Made by a program: the position numbers and the translations under genes | Notes under the pieces: model-generated | Seen by the model: only the letters and a program-made list of their open reading frames with translations | Databases searched by the model: none | What the model was told of the DNA's origin: nothing | Source of the DNA: Cichorium intybus | Taxonomy: Eukaryota; Streptophyta; Magnoliopsida; Asterales; Asteraceae | Reading direction: 5' to 3' | Length of the DNA stretch: 64,000 nucleotides | Assembly: GCA_023525715.1 (NCBI GenBank) | Contig: CM042010.1 | Span: 64,980,966 to 65,044,965 of the forward strand | In this document: positions 11,883-23,431 of the stretch, piece after piece | Layout of the letters: each line of letters starts with the position of its first letter | Numbering within the stretch: the stretch's first letter is position 1

Positions 11883-14800
11883 TTAAGAGGATTCCGTCCT
11901 CGGAATCTCCTCATAGTTCGTAAAATTCGGGTATCTCTTCTTCATGTCTTCTAAAGTCTCCCAGGTCAAATCTGAACCCGAGATGTGTTTCCATTTGACT
12001 AAAACTAAGTCAATTTCTTTGTTTCTTAACTTCTTGGTTCTCACCTCCAACATTGCTTCTGGTTCTTCTATCAGCTTATTCGGGGCTTCCACTGTTAGGT
12101 CTTTCAACGGAATAACAAGTTCACTTTTTCCAAAGTACTTTTTCAAATAACACACATGGAACGTATCATGAATACCACTCAGTTCACGTGGTAATTCTAG
12201 TTTGAAAGCTTGTTCACCAATTCTTTTCAAGATCTTGAATGGTCCAATGTATCTTGGACTCAGTTTACCCCTCTTTCCAAATCTTACTACACCTTTCCAC
12301 GGTGACACTTTGAGCATTACAAGATCACCTTCTTTTAAGTCGTAAGGTCTCTTCTTCAAATCTGCATAACTCTTCTGCCTATCTTGAGCAGCTTTCATAT
12401 TAGCTTGAATTATTTTGATCTTTTCGTTTGTTATCCTTACAATTTCTGGCCCAGTTATTTTAGTCTCCCCTGCTTCCAACCAACACAAAGGGGTTCTACA
12501 CTTTCTGCCATATAGAGCTTCAAATGGTGGCATTCCAATACTGGAATGATAACTGTTGTTATAAGAAAACTCTACCAGTGACAAGTGTTCGTCCCAACTT
12601 CCACCGAAATCCAGGGCACACGCTCGTAGCATGTCTTCTACAGTCTGAATGGTTCGTTCACTTTGCCCGTCTGTCTGGGGATGATAGGCTGTACTCATTT
12701 TTATTTTCGTCCCCATACGTTCTTGTAGTGCCTCCCACAATTTTGAGGTAAACCGTGGATCTCTGTCAGACACGATTGACAAGGGAGCTCCATGAAGTCG
12801 TATAACTTCATCCTTGTATATCTGCGCCAACGTTTCCAATTGTGTATTTTCATTAATCGCCAAAAACATAGCACTTTTGGTCAAGCGGTCAACAATGACC
12901 CATATACCATTATGACCTCTTCTGGTTCTTGGCAACCCAAATATGAAATCCATGGTTATGTCTTCCCATTTTCCCGCTGGAATTTGCAATGGTTGAGTAT
13001 TTCCATATGGGGCTTGGTGTTCCGCTTTCACCTGTGCACAGGTTGCACATTTAGAGATATACTTGACAATTCTTTTCTTCATTCCCGGCCACCAATACTG
13101 TTCTTTAAGATCCCGATAAGTTTTCATACTTCCAGGATGAATGGAATACTTTGACTTATGAGATTCTTCTAGAATCAACTTTCGGATTCCACCTGCTTTT
13201 GGTACCCATATGCGATTTTTGATTGTCTTCAGTCCCTGGGTATTTTCTCCAAACACCAAATCTTTTCCTAGCTTTTCCTTCTTTAAATCACCTCTTTCCA
13301 ATACTTGCTTTTGGGCATCTTTGATGCTTTCTATTAGGCTGGATTTCAATTCGATCTTCATCAACTTCTCTTGACTTTTCTTTTCATGAAACTTCCTGCT
13401 TAAGGCATCTGCTACCACATTCGCTTTCCCAGGGTGGTAAGCGATTTCACAGTCATAATCATTTATTAGCTCTAACCACCTACTTTGCCTCATATTGAGA
13501 TCTTTCTGAGAAAATACGTACTGCAAGCTTTTATGATCCGTATACAAGGTGCACTTTGTTCCATACAAGTAATGCCTCCAGATTTTTAATGCAAACACAA
13601 TTGCTGCCAATTCCAAATCGTGCGTGGCATACCGAGTTTCGGGTTCTTTTAGTTGTCGAGAAGCGTACGCTATCACCTTTCCCCGCTGCATTAGTACACA
13701 ACCCAATCCTTTATTAGAGGCATCACTATACACCACGAAATCTTCCGTTCCCTCTGGTAGGGTAAGAACCGGCGCATTACATAACTTCTCTTTTAGTATC
13801 TCAAATGCTTTCTCTTGTTCCGCCCCCCATTCAAATTTTACCCCTTTCCTTGTTAGCTTCGTAAGAGGCACCGCAATCCGTGAAAAATCTTGGATGAACC
13901 GTCGGTAGTACCCGGCGAGTCCAAGAAAACTTCTCACTTCCGTCGGGGTTTTGGGAATTTCCCATTTCATCACTGCCTCCACTTTTGCTGGATCTACTTT
14001 AATGCCTTGTATGGAGACGACGTGTCCAAGGAATTGCACCTCCCTCAGCCAGAATTCGCACTTCGAAAATTTTGCATATAGCTTCTCTTTCTTTAGAACT
14101 TCCAACACCGTTCTCAGATGATTCTTGTGGTCTTCTGCATTCTTCGAATAGATAAGAATGTCATCAATAAAGACAATCACAAACTTATCAAGGAACGGCT
14201 TGCACACCCTATTCATCAGATCCATGAAGATTGCTGGGGCATTCGTCAGACCAAAAGGCATGACCAAAAATTCGTAGTGCCCGTAACGAGTGCGAAAAGC
14301 AGTCTTCTCAATATCTTCATCTCTTACCCGCACCTGGTGATAACCCGACCGGAGATCAATCTTTGAGAAATAGTCAGCGCCTTGCAACTGATCAAACAGA
14401 TCGTCTATCCGTGGTAGCGGGTAACGATTCTTGATGGTAATTTTATTGAGCTCGCGATAGTCAATGCACATTCGCATCGTGCCATCCTTCTTTTTGACAA
14501 ACAGTACCGGTGCACCCCAAGGCGACACACTGGGGCGTATGAAACCTTTATCCAGCAATTCCTGTAATTGTGACATCAACTCCCGCATTTCGGTCGGGGC
14601 CAAACGATATGGAGCACGGGCGATAGGAGAAGCTCCGGGTACAAGATCAATGCGGAATTCTACTTGTCTCTCAGGTGGTAAACCGGGTAAATCGTCTGGA
14701 AACACTTCAGGATATTCTTTCACCACATCAATGTCATGTACTGTCTTCTTCACTTTATCTTCCACCATTACATATGCCACATAGGATAAGCATCCTTTCA

Positions 14801-16463
14801 CCAAACATCTCCTGACTTTCGCTGCGCTGATCAAATTAGACATCCTCTTGGGTTTTTCACCGTACACATACACTTTGCTGCCACCTGGAATCTTCACCGA
14901 CACTACCTTCTTCCCACATGCGATTTTTGCATCATTGGCTCCAAGCCAATCCATACCAATGACAACATCAAAAGTCTTCACTCCAATCGGAAGAAGGTTC
15001 AACGAAAATTTCTGATCATCTATGCTGAGTTCGCAGCCACGGTACACATGTTTTATTCCCACCTTCTTTCCACTCGCCAATTCTACCTCGCATACACGGT
15101 CTAATGGTTCTAACGGTATATTGAATTTTAGGCCAAACTCATGGGACACAAACGAACATGTAGCACCAGAATCAAATAATACGTAGGCAGGCATCTGGTT
15201 AATTAGTAGGGTACCTGAGACCACGTCTTGTGTCTCCTTTGCTTCTTCTCGGGTGAGTTGGAAAGCGCGGGTCTTCACCTTTTGGGACTCCGTCTTTTTC
15301 TGCGCAGTTGATACCATCGTCTCGCTACCCTTCTTCGGACAGTTAAAGCTATAGTGCCCCTTTTCGTGACATGAAAAGCATTCGACTTCGCTGAGCTTCG
15401 GATAGGTACACTCCCTAGCCTTGTGACCCGTTCGACCGCAATTAAAACAAGCTGCACTTCCCATCTTACATTCGCCCGTATGTTCTTTTCCACATTTCTC
15501 ACATGTCTTCCGGCTGCCCTGCTTGGTTGACATCACTACCGACTTTCCCTTTTTATTCCAGCTACTACTCCCGCCACTGAACTTACGTTTATCCCCAGAA
15601 ATTTGCCTTTCCACTGTTCTTCGTTTCCACACATCTTCGACATTTCTTGCTGCCTCAAACGCTGCATCCATGGTTACCGCCCGTTTTACTTCCAGTTCAT
15701 ACTCCCAAGGTAGGCCTTTCACATAACGGTTGATTCGTGCCCGCTCCGTAGTGTAAATGTTTCCCACGAACGGTAGCATATCACTGAACTTTTTAGTATA
15801 TTCGGCAACGGTCAAATTACCCTTCTTTAAAGTGAGAAATTCGTCTTCAAGTTTTTCTATGTCCCGAAGGGGACAATATTTATTCTTCAAGCGGGTGGTG
15901 AATTCGGTCCACAACCACTTGTAAATTACATCCTTTCCAACCAGTTCGTATAAGGTGTTCCACCAGACCAACGCATCGTCTTTCAACATTCGTGAGGCAT
16001 AATAAACTTTATCCTTCTCATGACACTTGCTGACCTCCAGTACTTGCTCTGTCTCTCGTATCCACCGCATCGTGACCTTAGGCTCGTAGCTACCATAGTA
16101 TTCTGTTGGCTTACATGTCAGAAAAGTTTTAAAAGAACATCTCTTCTTATCTTCTGTCCCCACACTATCCTCATCCGTAACCGAATCTCCATTAGTGGGT
16201 CTCCAAGAAGCATCATCTGCTGAAGGATTAGGTTGTGGGTCCCCCAGCCGTGTATTCAACATTTGTCGCATATCCTCCCTCATCTCTGTCTTTAGATTGC
16301 TAATAAGATTTTGAATAGCCTCCAAAGTCACGGGTGGAGGATGCGGTATTGGGTTTGGCATATCACCCATGTTATCCGCATCATTGACGGGATTACTCCC
16401 ACGAGATGGAGTATGACTTGCTGCCTGTCCTTCAATCAAAAGATTCTGATCACCGCCCTCCAT
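11883..16463 (-). CDS. Gag-pol polyprotein, Tekay-like chromovirus (1526 aa)
   Basis: One open frame from ATG (16461-16463) to the stop at 11883. In order: gag capsid region (residues about 100-270); CCHC zinc knuckles (CFNCGRTGHKAREC about 340, CFSCHEKGHYSFNC about 362); aspartic protease (LFDSGATCSF about 431); reverse transcriptase (YPLPRIDDLFDQLQ, catalytic FIDDIL about 764); RNase H (YSDASNKGLG, TDHKSLQY, ADALSR); integrase with the zinc region (SIHPGSMKTYRDL, CATC) and catalytic part (YHPQTDGQSERT about 1262); C-terminal chromodomain (VLVKWKH, LTWE about 1480-1510), which in this group guides integration to chromatin. No stop, frameshift or lost catalytic residue was found. It starts about 420 bases inside the 5' LTR and ends 11 bases before the 3' LTR, leaving little room beyond the polypurine tract. 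Confidence 0.95.
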   Translation of the reverse strand: MEGGDQNLLIEGQAASHTPSRGSNPVNDADNMGDMPNPIPHPPPVTLEAIQNLISNLKTEMREDMRQMLNTRLGDPQPNPSADDASWRPTNGDSVTDEDSVGTEDKKRCSFKTFLTCKPTEYYGSYEPKVTMRWIRETEQVLEVSKCHEKDKVYYASRMLKDDALVWWNTLYELVGKDVIYKWLWTEFTTRLKNKYCPLRDIEKLEDEFLTLKKGNLTVAEYTKKFSDMLPFVGNIYTTERARINRYVKGLPWEYELEVKRAVTMDAAFEAARNVEDVWKRRTVERQISGDKRKFSGGSSSWNKKGKSVVMSTKQGSRKTCEKCGKEHTGECKMGSAACFNCGRTGHKARECTYPKLSEVECFSCHEKGHYSFNCPKKGSETMVSTAQKKTESQKVKTRAFQLTREEAKETQDVVSGTLLINQMPAYVLFDSGATCSFVSHEFGLKFNIPLEPLDRVCEVELASGKKVGIKHVYRGCELSIDDQKFSLNLLPIGVKTFDVVIGMDWLGANDAKIACGKKVVSVKIPGGSKVYVYGEKPKRMSNLISAAKVRRCLVKGCLSYVAYVMVEDKVKKTVHDIDVVKEYPEVFPDDLPGLPPERQVEFRIDLVPGASPIARAPYRLAPTEMRELMSQLQELLDKGFIRPSVSPWGAPVLFVKKKDGTMRMCIDYRELNKITIKNRYPLPRIDDLFDQLQGADYFSKIDLRSGYHQVRVRDEDIEKTAFRTRYGHYEFLVMPFGLTNAPAIFMDLMNRVCKPFLDKFVIVFIDDILIYSKNAEDHKNHLRTVLEVLKKEKLYAKFSKCEFWLREVQFLGHVVSIQGIKVDPAKVEAVMKWEIPKTPTEVRSFLGLAGYYRRFIQDFSRIAVPLTKLTRKGVKFEWGAEQEKAFEILKEKLCNAPVLTLPEGTEDFVVYSDASNKGLGCVLMQRGKVIAYASRQLKEPETRYATHDLELAAIVFALKIWRHYLYGTKCTLYTDHKSLQYVFSQKDLNMRQSRWLELINDYDCEIAYHPGKANVVADALSRKFHEKKSQEKLMKIELKSSLIESIKDAQKQVLERGDLKKEKLGKDLVFGENTQGLKTIKNRIWVPKAGGIRKLILEESHKSKYSIHPGSMKTYRDLKEQYWWPGMKKRIVKYISKCATCAQVKAEHQAPYGNTQPLQIPAGKWEDITMDFIFGLPRTRRGHNGIWVIVDRLTKSAMFLAINENTQLETLAQIYKDEVIRLHGAPLSIVSDRDPRFTSKLWEALQERMGTKIKMSTAYHPQTDGQSERTIQTVEDMLRACALDFGGSWDEHLSLVEFSYNNSYHSSIGMPPFEALYGRKCRTPLCWLEAGETKITGPEIVRITNEKIKIIQANMKAAQDRQKSYADLKKRPYDLKEGDLVMLKVSPWKGVVRFGKRGKLSPRYIGPFKILKRIGEQAFKLELPRELSGIHDTFHVCYLKKYFGKSELVIPLKDLTVEAPNKLIEEPEAMLEVRTKKLRNKEIDLVLVKWKHISGSDLTWETLEDMKKRYPNFTNYEEIPRTESS

Positions 16464-16884
16464 TTACTATATAAATGAAATAGATTTGCATTTATTATTC
16501 CACATAAATATATTTATCATTATATATATCCGAAAGCTGTAGCATGTGATCTTCCTATGGAACCTGTGTCCCCAAGTATCTCTCTACTAATTTCCACAGC
16601 CAAGTTCCTCAGGCTCCCTCGTGACTTCACCATTTCCAAGGCATATCCTGTGGTTACGATAATACGGGCCCAATATTACTTTAACCACCTATATACTTTG
16701 GCTCTGATGTTATCACAAGATCCCCTAATTCATTGGTTTCTGTGGATTGCAATACTATATTTTACCGACTCTACCCCGTTAGTTAGTACCTAGTACTACT
16801 ACTTTAATTACTATTAATCCACTAGTTTAAGCCTAGGATGGTTACCCAACCTAATTCGCTTAAACCATGGCTCTGATACCAAAT
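16464..16884 (-). other. 5' leader and tRNA-iMet primer site of the young Tekay-like element
   Basis: The primer-binding site (sense TGGTATCAGAGC, plus 16870-16881) lies three bases from the LTR. The rest is an AT-rich leader up to the gag ATG. A 78-codon plus-strand frame in it is not supported. Confidence 0.85.
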
Positions 16885-19141
16885 TGTAACACCCCAAATT
16901 TTCACACAATTTTTTTTTTTTTTACAAACTTTATTACAACATTTGAAAACAAACCATGTATTTAAATTACAAACGGGGTATCACGAATTTGTTTCACAAC
17001 CACGGTTCAAACCTGTTTATTATACATTATTATACAACAGAAGCTACGGTTCCACCCGACTCTTTCAACGACCTTCCTGTTTACCTGAGTACATAGCATT
17101 TTAAAAGAAAATACGTGAGACATAATGTCTCGTGAGTGATATGGGTTTAGACCCAAAAATATCTTTGTCAATAATTTCATTATTCATTAAACGTTCAAAA
17201 TTCTTTTCCTGTGAGCGCACCCACAGGTATTCCTTATTTTCTTATCAATGGTACATTCCTACGAGCGCACCCGTAGGTTTTATACGAGACGCACCCGTAT
17301 AGCTACTTCCCCAATAGAATGAAACGAATTCATCTATCAAGATAAGACAACTACTTCGCGACGGGAGGTACCATCCCAGTAGTGTCTTATTGCCACCCCT
17401 ACCGCAGCAGGCCGTGGTCTTTATCCGGATACTAAAGCAACTTATCATCATGAGCCAATTACATTGTTAGCCACTGTATTTCTGATTTCAATACTTTCAC
17501 ATTATAATTATACTTCCCATAATATACCCTTAAAATCATAAACCAACTTGACTCCAAAATACTTTAAATCAAATTTATTTAGCTATGTACTCGAAAATCC
17601 ACATAACACTCACCTTGATTCAGTTAGTCCTTTGCACCTCTTTTTCTTTCGCTCGGTTCACCGTATTTGAACCACCACCTATTATTTACAAGATATATAT
17701 TTATATTCAATTCATATATATAACAACTAACTTATAACATAAGAGTTCCATACTATGTTACTATGAGTTATAATAAAGGTATAATCGTTAATAAATCCGT
17801 TTTATCGTTTTCTCCGAAATACGCGTATTCTGCTACAGTACCCTCGAGGGGTCGTATTTCAGTTCCGACTCTTTTCCATGATATATTAGACTATATTAGA
17901 CTTGTGTTTCAAATTTGGAGTTCATTGGACAAGTCTAGCTCAAATTCCAAAATTTAGTTTTGACATGAATAGTGGATTTCGCCTCTGCCGCTACAGTGAT
18001 TTTTCCGCAAGGTCGAATTACGGATTTGACCATTCCCGACATATTCTTATACCATGTTAAGGTTATGTCTGAAATTTCAGGTCAATCGGACATGTCTAGC
18101 TATAGTTTCTAGCGTTTGGAATAATTAAAATTTTTAACATTTTTGGTCCCTGCCTGGCCACTGACTGAAGGCGCACTGCGCCAGGTGTTGGGCGCACTGC
18201 GCCTGGGCGCACCCCGCCCTGGTCCTGGGCGCACTGCGCCTGGCGCCTGGGCAGGCTCCTGATCAGTCGCGATTTGGCACTATAGCAGGCAGTTTTGAGG
18301 CATTAAGGTCTTATTCTATGTCAAGGTCTTATTCTATGTCTTAATCACCTGGGGTTTGTTTTAGAACTAAAACCCTTGACTAATAACAGGTTTTTAGCCA
18401 TCAAAAACACTTCACTAACTCAATTACAGGAATTAAAGTGCTTGATCAAAATTGCAAACTTTCAAAAATAGCGATCTACTTTCATGTTCTTGGGTTTAGT
18501 TCTTGACTAATGACTTATTGGAAGCATTAGCCACTGAAACCCCATGATTCCTAACAGAAATTTTAGTTTCAATTCCACAGAAGAACCCAAATCAAGAACA
18601 CACCCAAAAACCTAGGTTAGAACTTGGAAAATCTTACCTTAGATGTTTGGAACTTCAATTCTAGTTCCAATTCTTTGTAAAATTCCTTGAATTCGTTCTT
18701 CCCCTTTGCTCTCTCTTGCTGTCTCTCGAGGCTTCTGGACTTGTTCTCAGATAATGGAGATAACTTCCATATAATATGTATTTAATGTTTATAAAAAAAA
18801 TTTGCATTTTAGTCCTCAAACTCCTCTCTTTTCTACAAAAATGGTCATAAGAGCATAACTTTGCAACCTAAGTTCCATTAACTCTTAACTTAACATTGTT
18901 TTGACATTTTTGGTCATTTCCATGTCAAATGACCAATTTGCCCTTTTTGGTCGTATTTCACTATTCACGCGGTAAAACTCCAACTTTCTTATAAACTTTT
19001 ATTTCTCATTATATTAATACATATTATTACACATAATAGTCGTACAACGTGTCAAAAGACCGTTTTACCCTTTTACAACTTTTCACCCTTTTCGCCCGAT
19101 TATTTTACATATTTTATTACAAATTTTTACGGGTTCTTACA
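16885..19141 (-). repeat. 5' LTR of the young Tekay-like element
   Basis: Partner of 9635-11871, with the same hairpins (17208-17390) and GC-rich block (about 18168-18245). It differs by an 18-base tandem duplication (18305-18322 and 18323-18340), a slightly longer T tract and a few substitutions. Confidence 0.92.
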
Positions 19142-19146
19142 ACCCG

Positions 19147-19604
19147 CCTTGGAGTTGAACTTCGGAGTAGCTTCAAGATGAAGAAGAGTGCAAAGGCAGC
19201 CAAAAGTGCGGAAATGTGAAACATTTGGCTTGCGACCATAAAGAATCTCGTAAGGTGTCTTCATTTGAGGTTTGTTGATGATGACCCGATTCTGAATATA
19301 GCAGGCTGTGTTGATGGCTTCAGCCCAGAAAATCACCGGCAGTTTAGAATCGCACAGCATGGTACGCGCAGCATCAATAAGTGTTCTATTCCGTCGCTCA
19401 GCAACACCGTTCTGTTGAGGAGTACGAGCAGCACTAAACTGACGCATGATACCCTTATCTGCACAAAACTTGTTAAGCACTGCATTCTTGAATTCCGTTC
19501 CAATGTCGCATATGATGGCCTTCAGTTTCTGATTCGTCTGATTTTCAATGAGCTTGATGAATCTAATGACCAGATCTGCAGTTTCACTTTTGTTCTTTAA
19601 GAAG
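19147..19604 (-). pseudogene. Copia integrase, middle part
   Basis: The minus frame shows KAIICDIGTEFKNAV (a catalytic Asp region), TPQQNGVAERRNRTLID (catalytic Glu region) and GRKPNVSHFRTFGC, the Copia integrase core. It is bounded on both sides by insertions: the Tekay-like element at 19141 and the deleted Copia copy at 19610. Upstream sequence continues at 21453 and downstream at 9634. Confidence 0.9.
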
Positions 19605-19609
19605 AAAAT

Positions 19610-21447
19610 GAATGGTTTTATGCAAATCAATGAACTAAATCCTAAGTTCACATGCAACCTAGGAGGATCTATGTTTTCTTCTAATTAAACACATATCAAA
19701 ATCATAAAGGCCAGAAAAATAAACTAAAAGAAGAGAATTAGAAAAACTAACCTTTTAGTATTTCTTGGAAGCAAAGCAACAGAAATCTCTTGCCTCAAAT
19801 GCAGTCACACCCAAGCCAGGAGAGTGGTCGAAATCTTCAGAGAGAGAGTCAGGGTAAAATCCCAAGTTATGGGGTCTGAGGCTCCCTATTTATAGCCTCC
19901 AGCTGATGACCAGATAAACCTTAAGAGATAAGCCTTTTTGAATTCAAATTAAGATAAGCCTTTATCTTAATAATTCAAACCATAATTATCTCTATTATTA
20001 AAATCGAAATCTATATATTACTATATATATATTTTTTTTGCTGGCCACTCACTCACTTAAACTGTCACTTACTCAACTATTGAATAATTACAGTTTTAGT
20101 CCCTACACCTTTAATTAATTAATTTAATCACCAAATTAACTCCAATTAATTCCAGATTAATTTCTAATTAATTAATATAGTTTCTAATTAATATATTATC
20201 ACTTTAATATATTAATAAACCATATATTTAATTTCTATTGATTTATTAATCAGATAATAAATCAATCTTTCTCTCTACCGAACTTTCTACCAAACCTCCT
20301 ACTATGAGGGCAACCCAAGTGGACTATGCTACCATTAATTAGGTAAATACTAATTATTAGTCATGGTTTAGACACCTAATCCAACAGTCTCCCACTTGGA
20401 TAAGTGTATGACTATAATTACTAATTTAGCCTCTAATTAATTAGCAACTGTAGCTTCCTAGAAACCGCTGCCGAACTCTGACCTAGTCAGTTCTGTCCAT
20501 AGATAAGTGATCAGATGATCCTCCGTCCAACAAGATATTTTCAGACTCAAGACATGGATTAAAATCAATCCTGGTCTGATTCTCTATTTCCCGATTTCTG
20601 ATTTGCATTTGACTTTAAGACTACTAATTGAGCATATCAATCTAGTCCTGGTTGGCTAACCCTTTCGGTCAACTTCAAAATCATCGAGAGGCCTATAGAT
20701 ATCTATTTTCCCGACATGGTCAAGGGACGAATAAGCTTTGACTCATATACTTATGTCTTTTACTAGTCAAATCATTCACAACAACACGTTTTATAACATC
20801 GTGTTACCGATGCGTTTTCGCATTATCAATGAACAACCACTTGGTAAAACATAACTTATATGTCTCTACTTAAAGATCAAAATATATTATCGTCTCAACA
20901 TTGCTCGTGATGTAATCCATGAAGCAATCTGTTGAGCGTGGGTTTATCCAATACTTAAATCCCTATTTCTAAGTACTCATGAAAGTTGTAGCAATCTTAT
21001 TGCTATGTCTAACTCCTTAGACAATCTACAAGCCAATTCATGACAGCCTTCGTTCATACTTACTCCCTAAGAGTATGAGCGACTGTGGACATTTGAATAA
21101 TCAGAATTACTCAGGAAGTAAACATGCAAAATGAAACACAATGATAAACAATCGACAAAAGGCAGTATCAAATACTCATCAACAAAACTATATTATTAAA
21201 TCCTACTCAGAGCCTTTGTCAAGGGATCTGCAGGATTATCTTCTGATGATACCCTCTTCACTAGGAGGTGACCTTCTTCTACTCTATGTCTTATGTAGTG
21301 GTACTTTCTGTCGATGTGTCTGGACTTTCCATGATCTACCGAACTTTCTACCAAACCTCCTACTATGAGGGCAACCCAAATGGACTATGCTACCATTAAT
21401 TAGGTAAATACTAATTATTAGTCATGGCTTAGACACCTAATTCAATA
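19610..21447 (-). mobile_element. Internally deleted Copia copy with family-N LTRs
   Basis: Flanked by the perfect duplication gaaaa (19605-19609 and 21448-21452). It has a full LTR (19610-20386, first bases altered to TGAATGG), about 0.95 kb of internal DNA and only the last ~110 bases of the other LTR (about 21337-21447). Its LTR and the ~750 bases next to it match the family-N elements at 26683 and 30176, but unlike them it retains real RNase H coding sequence. I infer that it is a remnant of the autonomous partner of family N. Confidence 0.85.
21196..21343 (-). pseudogene. Copia RNase H C-terminus in the deleted copy
   Basis: An in-frame minus-strand stretch reads HGKSRHIDRKYHYIRHRVEE, then SSEDNPADPLTKALSRI and a stop at 21196-21198. 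This is the C-terminus of Copia pol (the NPAD-TKAL motif). Everything upstream has been deleted; the reading runs into an LTR fragment at about 21340, where a short shared tctacc may mark the deletion joint. Confidence 0.85.
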
Positions 21448-21452
21448 GAAAA

Positions 21453-22678
21453 CTCATGTAAAACGTGAGTACTCATCAATAATAACAAGACAGTAAGAAC
21501 TGCGATTGAGACTAAGAACATTAACCGGGCCAAATAGATCCATGTGAATCAGATGAAGAATCGAATCAAAGGAATTGATCTCCTTGGGCTTATGTGACTT
21601 TCTGTGATGTTTGCCTTGAGCACAGGCAACACATTTATCGAATGTAATGAAGTCCTTGATTGGAAGTCCTGCAACCATGTTGTTCTTTGCAAGGCGATTC
21701 AGATTCTTTGCGTTGGCATGACCGAGACGTCTGTGCCACAACATCGCGCTTTGCTCTGCAGCTCTGGAGAATAAGCAGGTGACATTTTCGGGAGTGTTGT
21801 GATTCATGTCGATGATGTAAGCATTGCTTTTTCGTTCCGATCGAACAAGAATCCACTCCTCTGGAATGACAACGCCAGGCTTGAGAATCAGACATTCCTT
21901 CTTCGTGAAGTGAGTTGAAAAACATTTGTCACATATTTGAGAAACGCTCGGCAGACTGTTCTTGAGCTCAGGTACAAAATTCACGTTCTCAAACTTCAAC
22001 ACACCATTCGACACCGTCCCTCTTTGCGTGATCATCCCTTTTTCACCTCCCGCGAAGCAAACACATCCCCCGTTGAATTTCTCAATGTCGTGTAGTTAGG
22101 ACATGTCGCCAGTCATGTGCCTAGAACAGCCACTATCAACATACCAAGGTCTGCTGATATTCCTCCGTAACTGTTCCTGCACAAGTCGCGGGATCAATTA
22201 GATTTAGGAACCCAGTCCATACGGAAACTGGGTTTACCTTCACTATCAGCACATCTAACAGATTCAAAGCTCATATCACGTTGATCAAGTATTGGTGAGA
22301 CATTTGAAAATGATTTAACACTGCCTTTGGGAACCCATTTCATATTTGGTTTAAAACACTTATCTTTTGACCAAATGGGAACATTTGAGTTTGAAGAAGA
22401 ATTAGAACTACTAGAAGTTGATTCTTGAGAAGACTTGGGTCTTACAAAAGTTGGTAAGCCATAGTTACTTCCAGAAGCAGTTCTATTCCAGGCATTCGTG
22501 TTATTTTGATTCTCTTTTTAGAACGTTTCCACAGCTTCACGTCTTTCATTTTGATGTATTGCTCAAACTGATACTTCCATTCGGTAAAACCTTCAGCTTT
22601 AATCAAACGAAGAATACGGGTAACGGTACCCATAATTGAATCGAGGTCACTGTTGACAGTAGACATTGCGGGATCCAT
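21453..22678 (-). pseudogene. Copia gag, protease and N-terminal integrase
   Basis: The gag start (MDPAMSTVNSD, ATG at 22676-22678) contains FTEWKYQFEQYIKMKDVKLW, followed by a frameshifted gag remainder. Protease shows WYVDSGCSRHMTGDM with the DSG site near 22140, then a stop. A further open part has the GAG-pre-integrase zinc region (LWHRRLGHANAKNLNRLAK, CVACAQGKHHRKSH) and the first integrase Asp region (IHMDLFGPV). It ends at the duplication gaaaa of the insertion at 19610. Stops and frameshifts make it a pseudogene. Confidence 0.87.
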
Positions 22679-23431
22679 CGGTAAATTTTAAAGTTCGAAA
22701 AATTAAATTACAATAATAATTTTGCAAAAAATTAAAAATCACGAAACTAATCAATTAAGCAACACCGAGCAACAAAAATTGTTTTGACCGAACGACGAAG
22801 GTTGACTAAGCAGAAGTAACCGAGCAACAAGTCAACTGATCAATAGATTAACCGAGTAACAAATGTAACCGAGTAACAGGGAAAAAACCGATCAACCCAA
22901 TCCAACCGAATAAACTGGTGAACCGAGAAACAAGCTAGACCGAGCAATAGGTCAAAATGGGGCGAGACCGAAAAACCGAGCAACCAGGAGACCGAAGAAC
23001 TTCAGTCCAACCGAGCAATAGTTAGCAACCCTAGATACACCGAACACGGATTTGGGCGGACCGAGCAGCTATCAGAGGACCGAACAACCTGCGAGAAACC
23101 CTAGCTGCTAAGCGAACAACCTCCAAAATCTAATCTGATCCCAGCCGCCGTCGAACAACAGATGCGAAACCCTAATGATCCTTTTCCGCCGTCGAACAAC
23201 TCACACCAACGGACCGAGTAACCCAAAAACTCGCAAAAACAGCCTCCGTAATGCACTTTTTGGATCAAAACCGAATTTTTAAGGACTTTGCTTGAAGATT
23301 ATCGATGAACACCAAGAATAAATTCTTCAAAAACTCGAAAAACAGTCCAAAAACTCACAAAAACGGATCAAACTCTCCAAATCTCCAAGAACAAAAGATG
23401 ATTTATATCAAAAACAAGCTCTGATACCAAT
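22679..23431 (-). repeat. 5' leader of the Copia element with repeated CCGARNAAC words and primer site
   Basis: Between the gag ATG and the primer site (sense TGGTATCAGAGC, plus 23418-23429) the leader holds about 20 copies, in one orientation, of a word like CCGAGCAAC, CCGAGTAAC or CGAACAAC (from about 22763 to 23220). Spacing is irregular, roughly 10-40 bases. The same word forms the arm ACCGAACAAC of the inverted repeat in this element's LTRs. In sense the word is GTTGYTCGG. Confidence 0.75.

Larger units (their letters stand above)
9635..19141 (-). mobile_element. Young, apparently complete Tekay-like Ty3/Gypsy chromovirus element
   Basis: LTRs 9635-11871 and 16885-19141 are nearly identical: about ten substitutions, a T-tract change and an 18-base tandem duplication in the right copy. 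The flanking duplication is atccg (9630-9634) against acccg (19142-19146), with one mismatch. The tRNA-iMet primer site is intact and a single uninterrupted 1526-codon gag-pol frame fills the inside. It interrupts the Copia pol gene between integrase and RT. This is the best candidate for a recently active element in the window. Confidence 0.93.
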
